DNA from: UBA4572 sp049965515 | GTDB lineage: Bacteria > Nitrospirota > Leptospirillia > Leptospirillales > Leptospirillaceae | Assembly: GCA_049965515.1 (NCBI GenBank) | Contig: JBMFWG010000036.1 | Span: forward strand, 1 to 18,153 | DNA length: 18,153 nt | Reading direction: 5' to 3' | Part shown: positions 1 to 7,618 of the stretch, in pieces | Layout of the letters: the number at the start of each line of letters is the position of its first letter | How positions within the stretch are numbered: position 1 is the first letter of the stretch | The notes under the pieces: model-generated | Databases searched by the model: none | Seen by the model: the letters and a program-made list of their open reading frames with translations, nothing else | Told to the model about the DNA's origin: nothing | Made by a program: the position numbers and the translations under genes

Positions 1-21
1 CGGGCATTCACTTTGATCGAG

Positions 22-45
22 GAGGCCGCATTGTGCGGAGGCCTC
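22..45. repeat. imperfect inverted repeat in the gene-free left edge
   Basis: GAGGCC-GCA (22-30) can pair with TGC-GGA-GGCCTC (34-45), leaving a three-base bulge and a TTG loop. No T-run follows on either strand, so it is not a clear intrinsic terminator. Bases 1-124 otherwise contain no coding region that I can support. A short open plus-strand frame (3-89) could be the tail of a converging gene, but nothing in it is recognisable. Confidence 0.25.
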
Positions 46-80
46 GACACCCTCGGCCACGACTCTCAGTTTCCCCTGTC

Positions 81-109
81 ATTATATGAATCTTTGTGGT
101 GCCCGACGA
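81..109 (-). promoter_or_regulatory. possible promoter reading out of the left edge
   Basis: The minus strand has a perfect TATAAT at 86-81, just beyond the response regulator gene. With a 17-base spacer the -35 would be TCGTCG (109-104), which is a poor match. If real, it would start a minus-strand transcript near base 75 for a gene left of the window. The support is the -10 alone. Confidence 0.25.
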
Positions 110-124
110 CAGGATTGGTGGGGG

Positions 125-1552
125 TCATCCCTCGGAAGGAGAGGGGGATCCTTCCGAGGGATGAGACGGGTCATCTTCACCGATCCGGTACTCACGCATC
201 TTGGCATAGAGAGACTTCCGACTGATCCCCAGAATTCTCGCCGCAAGGCTTTTATTGCCGGCCGAGTCCCGGATGGCCCGGCGGATCTGCTCCCGTTCTC
301 CCTCCTTGAGAGTCCGAGCCGGAGGAAGCGAGACCGCCTCCTCTCCTCCCCTCTCCCGAGAGAGGGTCAGAACAGGAGCGATCATGTCGCGCTCAAGCTC
401 AAATGTCTTGTTTTTTCCCGGGAGTCCGGGTCGCTCCGAAATGTCGTAGGTCACCGAAATCTCGATCATGCGGTTTCTTAGCTCCCGAACATTGCCGGGC
501 CAAGGATAGGAGAGAAGGATTTCTTCTGCTGCCGGAGCGATGTGGACGGCAGTTTCAGGAATTTCCAGGGACTCTCCCAAAAACTTTCTGGCCAGGATCA
601 GGACATCCCTCCCTCGCTCCCTCAATGGGGGAACATCGATGGGGAAGACATTTAACCGATAATAGAGATCCTCCCGGAGGCGTCCCTGGTCGACCAGTTT
701 TTGGGGGTCGACATTGGTCGCGCCGATGATCCGGGCACGAAAGGCGAGCTCTTCCGTTCCCCCCACGCGGTAGAATGTTCGATTTTCAATGACTCGCAAA
801 AGGGAAATCTGGGTCGACAGATCCATGGTTCCGATTTCATCGAGAAAGAGGGTTCCCTTTCCGGCGGTCAGGAGCCACCCGTCCTTCTTGTTCTGGGCGC
901 TGGTAAAGGCTCCCTTTTCATGGCCAAAGAGCTCCGAGTTCACAAGTTCCTTGGAAATGGCGCCGGTGTTGACGGCAATGAAGGGCTCCTCTCTTCGGGG
1001 TGAGAGGTTATGGATGGAACGGGCGACCAGCTCTTTTCCCGTTCCGGACTCGCCTGTGATCAGGATCGGAATCGAGTGGGAGGCGGCCTTCCGGATTCTT
1101 TCGAACAGAAGGTGCATGGAGGGGCTCTCCCCTGCCAGAAGAAGTCCGAAGGGGGCGGCCTCGGGAAGCTCGCTCGGAACAAGAAGGTCGTCGATCAGGG
1201 AGAGCAATTTTTTTTCGTCGATGGGTTTTTCGAGATAGTTCGATGCCCCGTTTCTGATCGCCTCCACGGCCGTCTCAACAGAGGCATGGGCGGTCATGAT
1301 GACGACGGGGATCTGGGGATAGAGAGAGCGAAGCGGGGTGACAAGGGCGTTTCCTGTGGTATCGGGAAGCTTCAGGTCAAGGAGGATCAGGGAGCGCCGG
1401 GGGGGGAGGGGTTCGTGGCTGAGGGTGTCGAGCGCTTCCCGACCGGTCGCGGCTTCCCGCACAAGATACCCTTCATGGGTCAGAAGAGTCTTAAGATAAA
1501 GACGCGTATTGGCGTGGTCGTCCACGACAAGGATGTGGGGACGGAAGTTCAT
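125..1552 (-). CDS. sigma-54-dependent response regulator (NtrC family, GlrR/QseF-like)
   Basis: This 475-residue cytoplasmic transcription activator should switch on sigma-54 promoters when phosphorylated by the kinase encoded two genes upstream. The receiver domain (about 1-122) has the acidic pair D11/D12, phospho-acceptor D59, T87 and K109. The AAA+ domain (about 140-375) has Walker A GESGTGKE (167-174), Walker B GTLFLDEIG (233-241) and arginine-finger region RLREDLYYRL (291-300). A Fis-type helix-turn-helix occupies about 418-458. The sigma-54 contact loop reads GAFTSA (214-219) instead of the usual GAFTGA. The ATG start overlaps the preceding lipoprotein stop as ATGA. GlrR/QseF is the closest match by gene context; family-level identification is firm, orthology is inferred. 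Confidence 0.95.
   Translation of the reverse strand: MNFRPHILVVDDHANTRLYLKTLLTHEGYLVREAATGREALDTLSHEPLPPRRSLILLDLKLPDTTGNALVTPLRSLYPQIPVVIMTAHASVETAVEAIRNGASNYLEKPIDEKKLLSLIDDLLVPSELPEAAPFGLLLAGESPSMHLLFERIRKAASHSIPILITGESGTGKELVARSIHNLSPRREEPFIAVNTGAISKELVNSELFGHEKGAFTSAQNKKDGWLLTAGKGTLFLDEIGTMDLSTQISLLRVIENRTFYRVGGTEELAFRARIIGATNVDPQKLVDQGRLREDLYYRLNVFPIDVPPLRERGRDVLILARKFLGESLEIPETAVHIAPAAEEILLSYPWPGNVRELRNRMIEISVTYDISERPGLPGKNKTFELERDMIAPVLTLSRERGGEEAVSLPPARTLKEGEREQIRRAIRDSAGNKSLAARILGISRKSLYAKMREYRIGEDDPSHPSEGSPSPSEG
126..163 (-). terminator. 15-bp perfect hairpin across the stop codon of the response regulator
   Basis: Arms 126-140 and 149-163 are exact reverse complements (15 bp) around an 8-base loop. 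On the minus strand the hairpin covers the last twelve codons or so and two bases of the TGA stop. It sits where the glrK/qseG/glrR-like transcript should end. No U-tract follows, so it may be a 3'-end-protecting or factor-assisted terminator rather than a classical intrinsic one. Confidence 0.5.
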
Positions 1553-2091
1553 TTCAGGCTTTTTTCCAGGTTGGAAAACTCCTTCAGCGTCTTTTTTACC
1601 TGGGAGAGCTTTTGCCGGAGCTCAGTGTTTTCCCTGCGGAGCTGGGCATTTCTCCGGATCTGATCGAGCAGTCTCTGGGAGGCCTCACGGATTTCATAGG
1701 GAGTTTTTGGAGTGTCAAGTCCTGCAAGGAGGGTCGCTCCCTTTCGACGTCCTGAGGCTCCCAGATGAAGGTCGGCCAGGGCTTCGGCGAAGAGGAGCCT
1801 GTTACGGAGATCCTGGGAGATCTCAGGATGGCTGGCCCGGGCCCTCAGAATCTCACGGGCTGCCCGATAGTACCCCCGGGAAAAAAGGTAGGGCATGCCT
1901 GCAAAATATTGGGCATCGTGGTGGCTAAGTTCTGCAATGGCAAAAGGGGGAAGAATGATGACCGGGGAGGTGCATTCCGCCGGATGGGAGGGGATGTGGA
2001 CCTCCTGGCAGGCCGGAAGGAGAATCAGGGCCAGGAAAACGAGAGGTCGTCGCAGAGGAAGGAAACGGGAAGTTTTGAGGAGCCTATCCAC
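1549..2091 (-). CDS. QseG-like lipoprotein with C-terminal coiled coil
   Basis: This 180-residue protein lies between the kinase and regulator genes. I chose the GTG at 2091 because GGAGG stands six bases upstream and the start overlaps the kinase stop by eight bases; the longer open frame reaching 2358 would run inside the kinase gene. A basic N-terminus and hydrophobic segment (11-27) end in a lipobox LLPAC, giving lipidation at C28. Position +2 is Gln, which by the E. coli rule favours the outer membrane. The middle is helical with YFAGMPYLF-SRGYYRAARE, and residues about 140-178 form a charged coiled coil. QseG (YfhG) occupies the same place in enterobacterial glrK-qseG-glrR, where it modulates the kinase; sequence similarity is not proven here. 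Confidence 0.8.
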   Translation of the reverse strand: MDRLLKTSRFLPLRRPLVFLALILLPACQEVHIPSHPAECTSPVIILPPFAIAELSHHDAQYFAGMPYLFSRGYYRAAREILRARASHPEISQDLRNRLLFAEALADLHLGASGRRKGATLLAGLDTPKTPYEIREASQRLLDQIRRNAQLRRENTELRQKLSQVKKTLKEFSNLEKSLK

Positions 2092-3574
2092 GGGGGGCCT
2101 CCGCAGGTTCGATGGGAAGGGTGACACGGGCGCATGTGCCCTTGGGACTATTTTGCCGGATTTCGATCGATCCTCCCAGAGCCAGAACGATTCCCTTGGT
2201 GACGGCCAGTCCCAGCCCCAACCCTTCCTTTGTTCGGGAATCGAAGGGGGCCACCTGATAGAACTTGTCGAAAAGAAAGGGAATATTTTCCGGAGGCACT
2301 CCGATGCCCGTGTCGGAGATCTCGAAGTGGATTTGGGTAAAGTCTCGTTTGACGACAAGACTCACCTCTTCTCCCTCCTGGGTAAACTTGAAGGCATTGC
2401 CCAGGAGATTGTCGAGAATTTGTGCCAGCCGATGCGCATCGGTCAGGATAAAGGCCGGAATTTCCGGATCGACCTCCATTCGAAAAATTCGACCCGAGCC
2501 TTGAGCGGTGAGCCGGTATCGTTCGCCAATCCGGTCGAGGAAGGGAAGAAGTTCGAGCTCCCGAATCTCCGGGCGCATCTGGCCCGCCTCAATCCGCCCC
2601 AGATCGAGAAGCTGGTTCACGAGTGTCACCAGATGGTCGATCTCTTCGGCAACGACAGAGAGGCTCTTTTGCTGTTCTTCATTCAGCGGCCCCAGCGTCT
2701 GACGTTTGAGCATGGCGATGAATCCGCGGATGCTTGTCAGGGGCGTCCTGAGTTCATGGGAGGCGATAGTGACGAACTCCGACTTTTTTCGGGAGAGTTC
2801 TCCGAGCTGATGGGCCATATCGTTCAACGCCCGGGCAAGATCCCCCATCTCATCCCGATTCGGAAGGACAACCGGGTTGTGGAAGGACCCTTGAGAGATT
2901 CGGCGAGTTCCCTCAATCAAGGCCATGATCGGTGTCAGGACCATCCGGGAAAAGGAGAAGAGTAACAGGAGGACCAGGAGGGAGCCGACGGCGGTCATTT
3001 CGATGCTGACGGTTGTCATTTGCTCTTCGCGGGATGTCGTCTCGGCAATCCTCTCCTCAAGGGCCTTCTGGTAGGACTCCTTGAGAGTCCGGAGAAGGCT
3101 GGCCATATGGATGAGAAGAGGGTCGGTGGAGCCCCGGCTGATGGTGATGGCCAAGGAACGGTTTCCGGAGGAAAGGGCCTGTCTCTCCCTGTCAATGGAG
3201 TCTTCAATGGCGATCTCGGCGGTCTGTGCCCCTTCAACGAGAAATTTTGTTTTCGGGTCCGGGTGTGGAAGAGTTTTCAGCAGGGCCTTCAGGATCGGCA
3301 ATTCCGTGATGACAGGCGAGGGAGATCCCGAGCCGAGGGGGCCAAAGAGAATATAGCGTTTGTCTTCGGCCAGGATCACTCCCGCCCGGTTTTCGATCTG
3401 CGAGATCAGGAGGAGACCTGAGAGCGACTGATTCTTGATCTCAAGAAAATTTTTATGGAGGGCATAGAGGCTGATGATGGCATAGAGATTCGATGAGAGA
3501 ATAATTCCCAAAAGGAGTACGGAGAAAAGAAGGATCTTTGTTCTGAGCCTGAATCCTTGGGAATGATTGTCCAA
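2084..3574 (-). CDS. membrane sensor histidine kinase (HAMP, HisKA, HATPase_c)
   Basis: This 496-residue kinase has one membrane helix at about 13-34, a mostly helical periplasmic sensor of some 150 residues, a second helix at about 188-210, and a HAMP linker (about 211-265). The dimerisation/phospho-acceptor helix carries ASHELRTPLT with H273. The ATPase domain shows the N box (N389, N393), G1 box DTGIG (421-425) and G2 box GLGLGLA (451-457). It should phosphorylate D59 of the regulator downstream. The start is TTG, with GGAG five bases upstream and no nearer ATG. The order kinase-lipoprotein-sigma-54 regulator points to a GlrK/QseE-type envelope sensor; the signal is unknown. Confidence 0.93.
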   Translation of the reverse strand: MDNHSQGFRLRTKILLFSVLLLGIILSSNLYAIISLYALHKNFLEIKNQSLSGLLLISQIENRAGVILAEDKRYILFGPLGSGSPSPVITELPILKALLKTLPHPDPKTKFLVEGAQTAEIAIEDSIDRERQALSSGNRSLAITISRGSTDPLLIHMASLLRTLKESYQKALEERIAETTSREEQMTTVSIEMTAVGSLLVLLLLFSFSRMVLTPIMALIEGTRRISQGSFHNPVVLPNRDEMGDLARALNDMAHQLGELSRKKSEFVTIASHELRTPLTSIRGFIAMLKRQTLGPLNEEQQKSLSVVAEEIDHLVTLVNQLLDLGRIEAGQMRPEIRELELLPFLDRIGERYRLTAQGSGRIFRMEVDPEIPAFILTDAHRLAQILDNLLGNAFKFTQEGEEVSLVVKRDFTQIHFEISDTGIGVPPENIPFLFDKFYQVAPFDSRTKEGLGLGLAVTKGIVLALGGSIEIRQNSPKGTCARVTLPIEPAEAPRG

Positions 3575-3631
3575 TCCGACTCCGTCGCCCTGGTGGTGGA
3601 TCGCGTCCCTTCCGGAAGAGACCGTGGCTTC

Positions 3632-3660
3632 ATTCTAAAGGAAAAAGGAAGGATTGACCA
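3632..3660 (-). promoter_or_regulatory. sigma-70-type promoter for the two-component operon
   Basis: On the minus strand TGGTCA (3660-3655, 4 of 6) and TAGAAT (3637-3632, 5 of 6) are separated by exactly 17 bases. The predicted transcript begins near 3625, about 50 bases before the kinase TTG. A 10-bp palindrome CTTCCGGAAG (3609-3618) lies just inside the transcribed region and could be an operator; that is speculation. Confidence 0.5.
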
Positions 3661-3669
3661 GAAGGCGAA

Positions 3670-3687
3670 GGAAGGGCTGGCCCTTCC
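3670..3687 (-). terminator. hairpin downstream of the M23 peptidase gene
   Basis: GGAAGGG and CCCTTCC (3670-3676 and 3681-3687) form a 7-bp stem with a four-base loop, extendable by a wobble and an A-T pair. It lies 60 bases after the peptidase stop and just upstream of the next promoter. The following minus-strand sequence is pyrimidine-rich but lacks a clean T-run, so termination is plausible, not certain. Confidence 0.4.
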
Positions 3688-3746
3688 CTTTCAGGCTACA
3701 GGCGCCCCCCTGCTTCGCCGGGAATGCCCAAGCCGGGAAGGGGGCC

Positions 3747-4688
3747 TTAGAACCTGTTCAGGATGTAACGCTTCGGGTTGACCGGGGTATGGTTGACCAT
3801 GATCTGATAGTGAAGGTGGGGACCGGTGGAGAGGCCGGTGTTTCCAAGATAGCCGATAACATCGCCTCTCTTGACCTGCTCTCCCTCGTATACGACCACC
3901 TTCTCGAGGTGACCATAAAGGGTCGAAATGGTTCCTGAATGCTCGATGACCACCGTTTTTCCAAAGCCTTGATCCCAGCCAGCCAATGAGACGGTGCCAG
4001 AGGCAGTGGCCATGATGGGCGTGCCGATAGAGCCGGCAATGTCGATCCCCGGATGAAAGTCCCGGCCAAGACCGAAGGGGGAGGTCCGGTAGCCAAAGCG
4101 GGAGGTCAGAACACCTCTTGTGGGCCAGATGCTTGGGGTAAAAGCCCACTCCGTCTGACGTTCCTTGATAGCATGCTTAAGATTGGCGAGAGATTCTTCC
4201 TGATTGAGGATCCCTTGTCCCAGGTCCCCTATCTGCCGGTCCATCTCGGACATAAGGTCATCCATCCCCCGTTTGCCTTTCTGAATCAGAACAGAGGGGG
4301 CAATTGTCTGGGTCGGGCCCCCCAGGCCCAGGAGGACATCTGAGCTGTTGGACTCGGCCGTATTCATGATGAGGCGAACCTTTCTCTCGAGCTTGGCCAC
4401 ATCCACCATCTTCGAACGGACATCCTGGAGCTTTCGGTAGATCCTGACGATTTCCTCTTTCTGGGCCCGGCTCTTGTGCTGAAGAGAAATCATCCGGGCT
4501 TCCTTCTCGAAAAGAACAACCGAAAGAGCCGAAAAAACGGCCACAATAACAGCGAAGGCAATACCGGCAACGCTTCCCCAGCGAATCCAGCGGCCTGAGA
4601 TGTCGAATCGTCGGATCCTGTCCGAGGGGGACGGAACGAGAAGGATAGTGAATCGCTTGTCTTTTTTGATGGGCTCGGTGGTTTCCAT
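3747..4688 (-). CDS. membrane-anchored M23 (LytM-type) peptidase
   Basis: This 313-residue protein should act on the periplasmic face of the inner membrane, cutting peptidoglycan peptides or regulating enzymes that do. After a basic cytoplasmic stretch (1-35) comes one membrane helix (about 37-60), a helical region likely to be coiled coil (about 62-110 and 135-180), then the M23 domain (about 190-313). Zinc ligands appear as HPGID (H212, D216) and HLH (H293), with H260 and H291 as the other active-site histidines, so the enzyme is probably active rather than a degenerate EnvC/NlpD-like regulator. The ATG at 4688 is preferred over the TTG seven codons upstream because GGGGAGG lies six bases before it. 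The gene has its own promoter and is separated from its neighbours. Confidence 0.93.
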   Translation of the reverse strand: METTEPIKKDKRFTILLVPSPSDRIRRFDISGRWIRWGSVAGIAFAVIVAVFSALSVVLFEKEARMISLQHKSRAQKEEIVRIYRKLQDVRSKMVDVAKLERKVRLIMNTAESNSSDVLLGLGGPTQTIAPSVLIQKGKRGMDDLMSEMDRQIGDLGQGILNQEESLANLKHAIKERQTEWAFTPSIWPTRGVLTSRFGYRTSPFGLGRDFHPGIDIAGSIGTPIMATASGTVSLAGWDQGFGKTVVIEHSGTISTLYGHLEKVVVYEGEQVKRGDVIGYLGNTGLSTGPHLHYQIMVNHTPVNPKRYILNRF

Positions 4689-4772
4689 CGTTGCCTCCCC
4701 TGCGAACAACCGCTGCTCGGATCGGACCTCCCGTCAACATCCTTTCGGGAAAAGATCGACCTTTCACTTGCG

Positions 4773-4800
4773 ATTATGGCTTATCTCAAAAAAATGTCAA
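4773..4800 (-). promoter_or_regulatory. strong sigma-70 promoter for the M23 peptidase gene
   Basis: TTGACA (4800-4795, perfect) and CATAAT (4778-4773, 5 of 6) are 16 bases apart on the minus strand, with a run of seven T directly after the -35 box. Transcription should begin near 4766, leaving a leader of about 78 bases before the ATG at 4688. Confidence 0.7.
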
Positions 4801-4813
4801 GTCCTATTAGTGA

Positions 4814-4830
4814 GTGATATAGTGTGATAT
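4814..4830 (-). promoter_or_regulatory. phased direct repeat upstream of the M23 promoter
   Basis: GTGATAT occurs at 4814-4820 and again at 4824-4830, a 10-base period. The repeats lie 14-35 bases upstream of the -35 box, about -48 to -64 from the predicted start. Two copies one helical turn apart at this distance resemble an activator half-site pair. The surrounding 130 bases are strikingly AT-rich compared with the rest of the window. Confidence 0.35.
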
Positions 4831-4900
4831 TCGTCACGGTATTTCTTATGTTATTGCTGTTTAGTGAAAAAAATATGAAAATAAAATTTTGTTATCTTTT

Positions 4901-5515
4901 TTATATTTTTCTTTCTTGACCTTTTCTGATGCGGGAAATGTTGTCCTTGTGGCGGAAAAAGACAAGCAGGGTCATGAGACAAAATAGCAGAAGGGTGTGT
5001 TGTGGAAGGGCATTTTCGGGAGAGGGGAGGATGCGTTGCCAGAGGAAGGCCGTCAGGGGCATAAGGGCGAAGCTCCCCAGGGAGGCCATCGAGGAGATTC
5101 GGGTGATGATGAAGATCAGGGCCCAGGGGAGGCAGACCAGAGCTCCCAGGGCCGGGTTGATTCCCAGAGAGATTCCCAGTCCTGTGGCGACTCCCTTCCC
5201 CCCCTTCCCCCGTAGCCAGAAGGAGAAGATATGGCCGAGAAAGACCGAAAGGCCCGCCAGGGCGGGAGCCCACTCCGATCCCTGATGAAGGGCCAGGCGG
5301 ATCGCCAGTGCCCCCTTTCCCATATCGCCGGCGAGCGTCAGAATTCCTATGAGCTTTCCACTGCGGTCTTTCCCGGCAACCCGCATCACATTGGTAAATC
5401 CGATATTCCCGCTACCGCTTTTTCGGATGTCGATCCCTTTGATTCGAGCCAGAATCAGACCTGTCGGAATCGATCCGAGGAGGTAGGCGCTGACAAGGAG
5501 GGCGGCAAGGGTCAT
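4901..5515 (-). CDS. plsY: acyl-phosphate:glycerol-3-phosphate acyltransferase PlsY
   Basis: PlsY transfers an acyl chain from acyl-phosphate to sn-glycerol-3-phosphate, the first step of membrane phospholipid synthesis. The 204-residue protein is highly hydrophobic, with at least five likely membrane helices and the family motifs GSIPTG (14-19), SGSGNIGFTN (33-42), the RGKGGKGVATG loop (102-112) and FRHKDNISRI (187-196). Length is typical. The ATG at 5515 overlaps the pgsA stop as ATGA and has GGGAGG seven bases upstream; an in-frame start nine codons earlier would lie inside pgsA. It is the last gene of the lepA-plsY string. No GC-rich terminator hairpin follows, only AT-rich DNA. Confidence 0.96.
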   Translation of the reverse strand: MTLAALLVSAYLLGSIPTGLILARIKGIDIRKSGSGNIGFTNVMRVAGKDRSGKLIGILTLAGDMGKGALAIRLALHQGSEWAPALAGLSVFLGHIFSFWLRGKGGKGVATGLGISLGINPALGALVCLPWALIFIITRISSMASLGSFALMPLTAFLWQRILPSPENALPQHTLLLFCLMTLLVFFRHKDNISRIRKGQERKI

Positions 5516-6084
5516 GGGCGATCCTCCCGGTCGGTGACCCAAATATACCAGAGCAGATACTGGATTCCGGAGACAATGGCCAGGACGATGGCGACCCAGA
5601 AGGCAAGAAGGCCAATCCAGTGGAAATTGAGCAAAAGATTGGTTCCGGGAATTTTGAGATGTCGGTTGTTGTCGAGGAGGAGGGCGATCGAGATCGTCTG
5701 AAAGGCCATCTTGACCTTTCCGCTTGTTTCAGCGGGTATCACGATTCCCTGGGTCGCCGCGACCTGGCGAAGCCCCGAGACTGCAAATTCCCGGGCAACG
5801 ATCACAATGGCAAGAAGAGGCGGGAGAAGTCCATGTCCGACAAGAAGGATCAGGACGGAACTGACAAGGATCTTGTCGGCAATGGGGTCGAGGAGCTTGC
5901 CCATGGAGGTGACCTGGTTGAATCGCCGGGCCACATACCCGTCAACAAGGTCTGTGAGCGAGGCGATCACAAAGAGGGTGGCCGCAATGGGGCTGGGACC
6001 GGCCTTGGGGGGATGGTCGAAGATAATGACCGCCGGGATCAGAAAGATGCGGGCCAGCGTGATGACGTTTGCAAGGTTCAGCAC
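5512..6084 (-). CDS. pgsA: CDP-diacylglycerol-glycerol-3-phosphate 3-phosphatidyltransferase
   Basis: PgsA makes phosphatidylglycerol phosphate from CDP-diacylglycerol and glycerol-3-phosphate in the inner membrane. The CDP-alcohol phosphotransferase signature is complete: D45-x2-D48-G49-x2-A52-R53-x8-G62-x3-D66-x3-D70. Several hydrophobic helices surround it, and 190 residues is the normal length. The N-terminus LNLANVITLARI is typical of PgsA. The GTG start overlaps the kdsC stop by seven bases and has GAGG seven bases upstream, consistent with coupled translation. Other members of the superfamily (PssA, cardiolipin synthase type C) cannot be fully excluded from motifs alone, but the N-terminus and linkage to plsY favour PgsA. 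Confidence 0.93.
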   Translation of the reverse strand: MLNLANVITLARIFLIPAVIIFDHPPKAGPSPIAATLFVIASLTDLVDGYVARRFNQVTSMGKLLDPIADKILVSSVLILLVGHGLLPPLLAIVIVAREFAVSGLRQVAATQGIVIPAETSGKVKMAFQTISIALLLDNNRHLKIPGTNLLLNFHWIGLLAFWVAIVLAIVSGIQYLLWYIWVTDREDRP

Positions 6085-6620
6085 AATCCGTCCTCTTGGT
6101 TGTGGGGAAGTCCTCTATTTCGGACAAAAAGAAGGGCGTCTGCGACCTCCCGGACGGCACCCGACCCTCCGGGAGCGTTGGTCACCCAATGAACCTTTGA
6201 GGCAAGCCCCCGGTCTCCATCGGGAACCGTAATGGAAAGGGCCCCTGTCACCATCATGGAAAGATCGGTGATGTCGTCTCCCATGACGGCAACCTGGGCA
6301 GGAGCAAGCTTCCATGTGGCTAACAGCGCGTTGAAAACCGCCCCTTTGTCGCGGATCCCCAGATGGATTTCCTTGATGCCAAGATCTTCAAGGCGTCTTC
6401 GGGTCGCATCTCCTGAGCGTCCGGAGATGATTCCCACAGGGAAGCCGTCTCTCAGAAGCCGGACAATTCCATGGCCGTCCCGGACATGGAAAGACTTGAG
6501 CTCCTCCTCTCCCGGGCCATAGTGGAGACGTCCGTCGGTCAGGATTCCGTCCACATCGAGGATCAGTCCGCGCATGAGGGGAAGACGACGCCGGACCGAA
6601 AGAGGGAGAGGGCGTCTCAC
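6078..6620 (-). CDS. kdsC: 3-deoxy-D-manno-octulosonate-8-phosphate phosphatase KdsC
   Basis: KdsC removes the phosphate from Kdo-8-phosphate to give free Kdo, between KdsA and KdsB. The 180-residue protein is a cap-less HAD phosphatase: nucleophile and acid/base D22 and D24 in LDVDG, SGR motif (66-68), lysine K92, and GDD (114-116). The core after residue 16 matches the usual length of about 170 residues. The GTG start overlaps the kdsD stop as GTGA; an internal ATG at 6575 (MRGLILDVDG) is an alternative start that would remove a 15-residue basic leader. Gene order kdsA-kdsD-kdsC supports the substrate. Confidence 0.95.
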   Translation of the reverse strand: MRRPLPLSVRRRLPLMRGLILDVDGILTDGRLHYGPGEEELKSFHVRDGHGIVRLLRDGFPVGIISGRSGDATRRRLEDLGIKEIHLGIRDKGAVFNALLATWKLAPAQVAVMGDDITDLSMMVTGALSITVPDGDRGLASKVHWVTNAPGGSGAVREVADALLFVRNRGLPHNQEDGLC

Positions 6621-7618
6621 AGGACCCCTGCCCGGAGAAGGTCGTGAATGTGAAGGACCCCGACCACAGTCCGGTCAGCGTGAACGACCACAACGCTGGT
6701 AATCTGGCGGGTCTCCATCAGAGTCAGGGCTTCGGAGGCCAGGGTGGAAGGATCAAGGGTGACCGGGGTTGTCGTCATGACCGATTGGGCGGGAATGTCG
6801 AGAATCGACGGGGCGGAGCTTCCGCTGCGATCGAGGGCGCGACGAAGGTCTCCATCGGTGAGGATGCCCATAAGGATCCCCCTGGAGTCGATCACGGTGG
6901 TCATTCCCAACTTTTTGGCGGTCATTTCGACGATGACGTCCCTCAAGGGAGTCTCGGGGGAAACCTTTGGGATCCTGTCTCCCGTATGCATGAGGGCCCC
7001 GATCTGGAGAAAGTAACGCCGTCCCAGAGAGCCTCCGGGATGGAGGGAGGCGAAGTCGGGGATTCCAAAATCCCTCTCCGACAGGACCGTCATGGCCAGG
7101 GCGTCTCCCATCGCCAACATCGCCGTTGTACTTGATGTTGGCGCAATTCCCAAGGGGCCCGATTCGTGGGAAACCTCGGCAGAGAGGGCCCAGGCGGCCT
7201 TCTGGGCGATCGTGGATTTTCTGTTCCCCACAATGGCAATGACCGGGATCTCCAGGCGTTCAAGCAGGGGAAGCAGCGCGAGAATCTCTTCGGTCTCCCC
7301 CGATTTGGAAAAGGCCAGGAGAATGTCCCGGGACTCGAGCATTCCCAAGTCTCCATGAAGGGCCTCCCCCGGGTGAAGAAAAAAGGCGGGAGTTCCGGTG
7401 GATGAGAAGGTGGCTGAGACCTTCCGGGCAATATGGCCGGACTTGCCGATGCCGGTGACGGCAATTTTTCCAGGATTGTTAAGGATGGCTCCCACCGCTT
7501 CGGCAAAGGTGGTATCAATCCGGGGAAGCAGATCCCGGATGGCCTGACTCTCCTCTTCGAGGATCCGGCGGGCGGTCTCGACCCTCAGGGCACCCTTGTC
7601 GCGTGATCCGGTTGTCAT
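6617..7618 (-). CDS. kdsD: D-arabinose-5-phosphate isomerase KdsD (KpsF family)
   Basis: This enzyme converts ribulose-5-phosphate into arabinose-5-phosphate, the entry step to Kdo. The 333-residue protein has an N-terminal SIS sugar-isomerase domain (about 40-190) and two CBS domains (about 207-330). The catalytic residues K59, H88, E111 and H193 fall at the same numbers as reported for E. coli KdsD. Signature stretches GIGKSGHIARK and HPGEALHGDLGM are present. The ATG overlaps the kdsA stop as ATGA. In species with several paralogues the symbol kpsF or gutQ is used; its place in a Kdo cluster makes KdsD the natural choice. Confidence 0.97.
   Translation of the reverse strand: MTTGSRDKGALRVETARRILEEESQAIRDLLPRIDTTFAEAVGAILNNPGKIAVTGIGKSGHIARKVSATFSSTGTPAFFLHPGEALHGDLGMLESRDILLAFSKSGETEEILALLPLLERLEIPVIAIVGNRKSTIAQKAAWALSAEVSHESGPLGIAPTSSTTAMLAMGDALAMTVLSERDFGIPDFASLHPGGSLGRRYFLQIGALMHTGDRIPKVSPETPLRDVIVEMTAKKLGMTTVIDSRGILMGILTDGDLRRALDRSGSSAPSILDIPAQSVMTTTPVTLDPSTLASEALTLMETRQITSVVVVHADRTVVGVLHIHDLLRAGVL

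Noticed and set aside
13..225. Plus-strand frame at the left edge
   Set aside because: No recognisable motif or ribosome site, and it runs into the antisense of the response regulator.
1895..2965. Long plus-strand open frame opposite the lipoprotein and kinase genes
   Set aside because: It mirrors well-supported minus-strand genes, shows no family motif, and high GC produces such antisense frames throughout the window. The same holds for 8904-10061, 11526-12650, 13151-14803 and 16960-18057.
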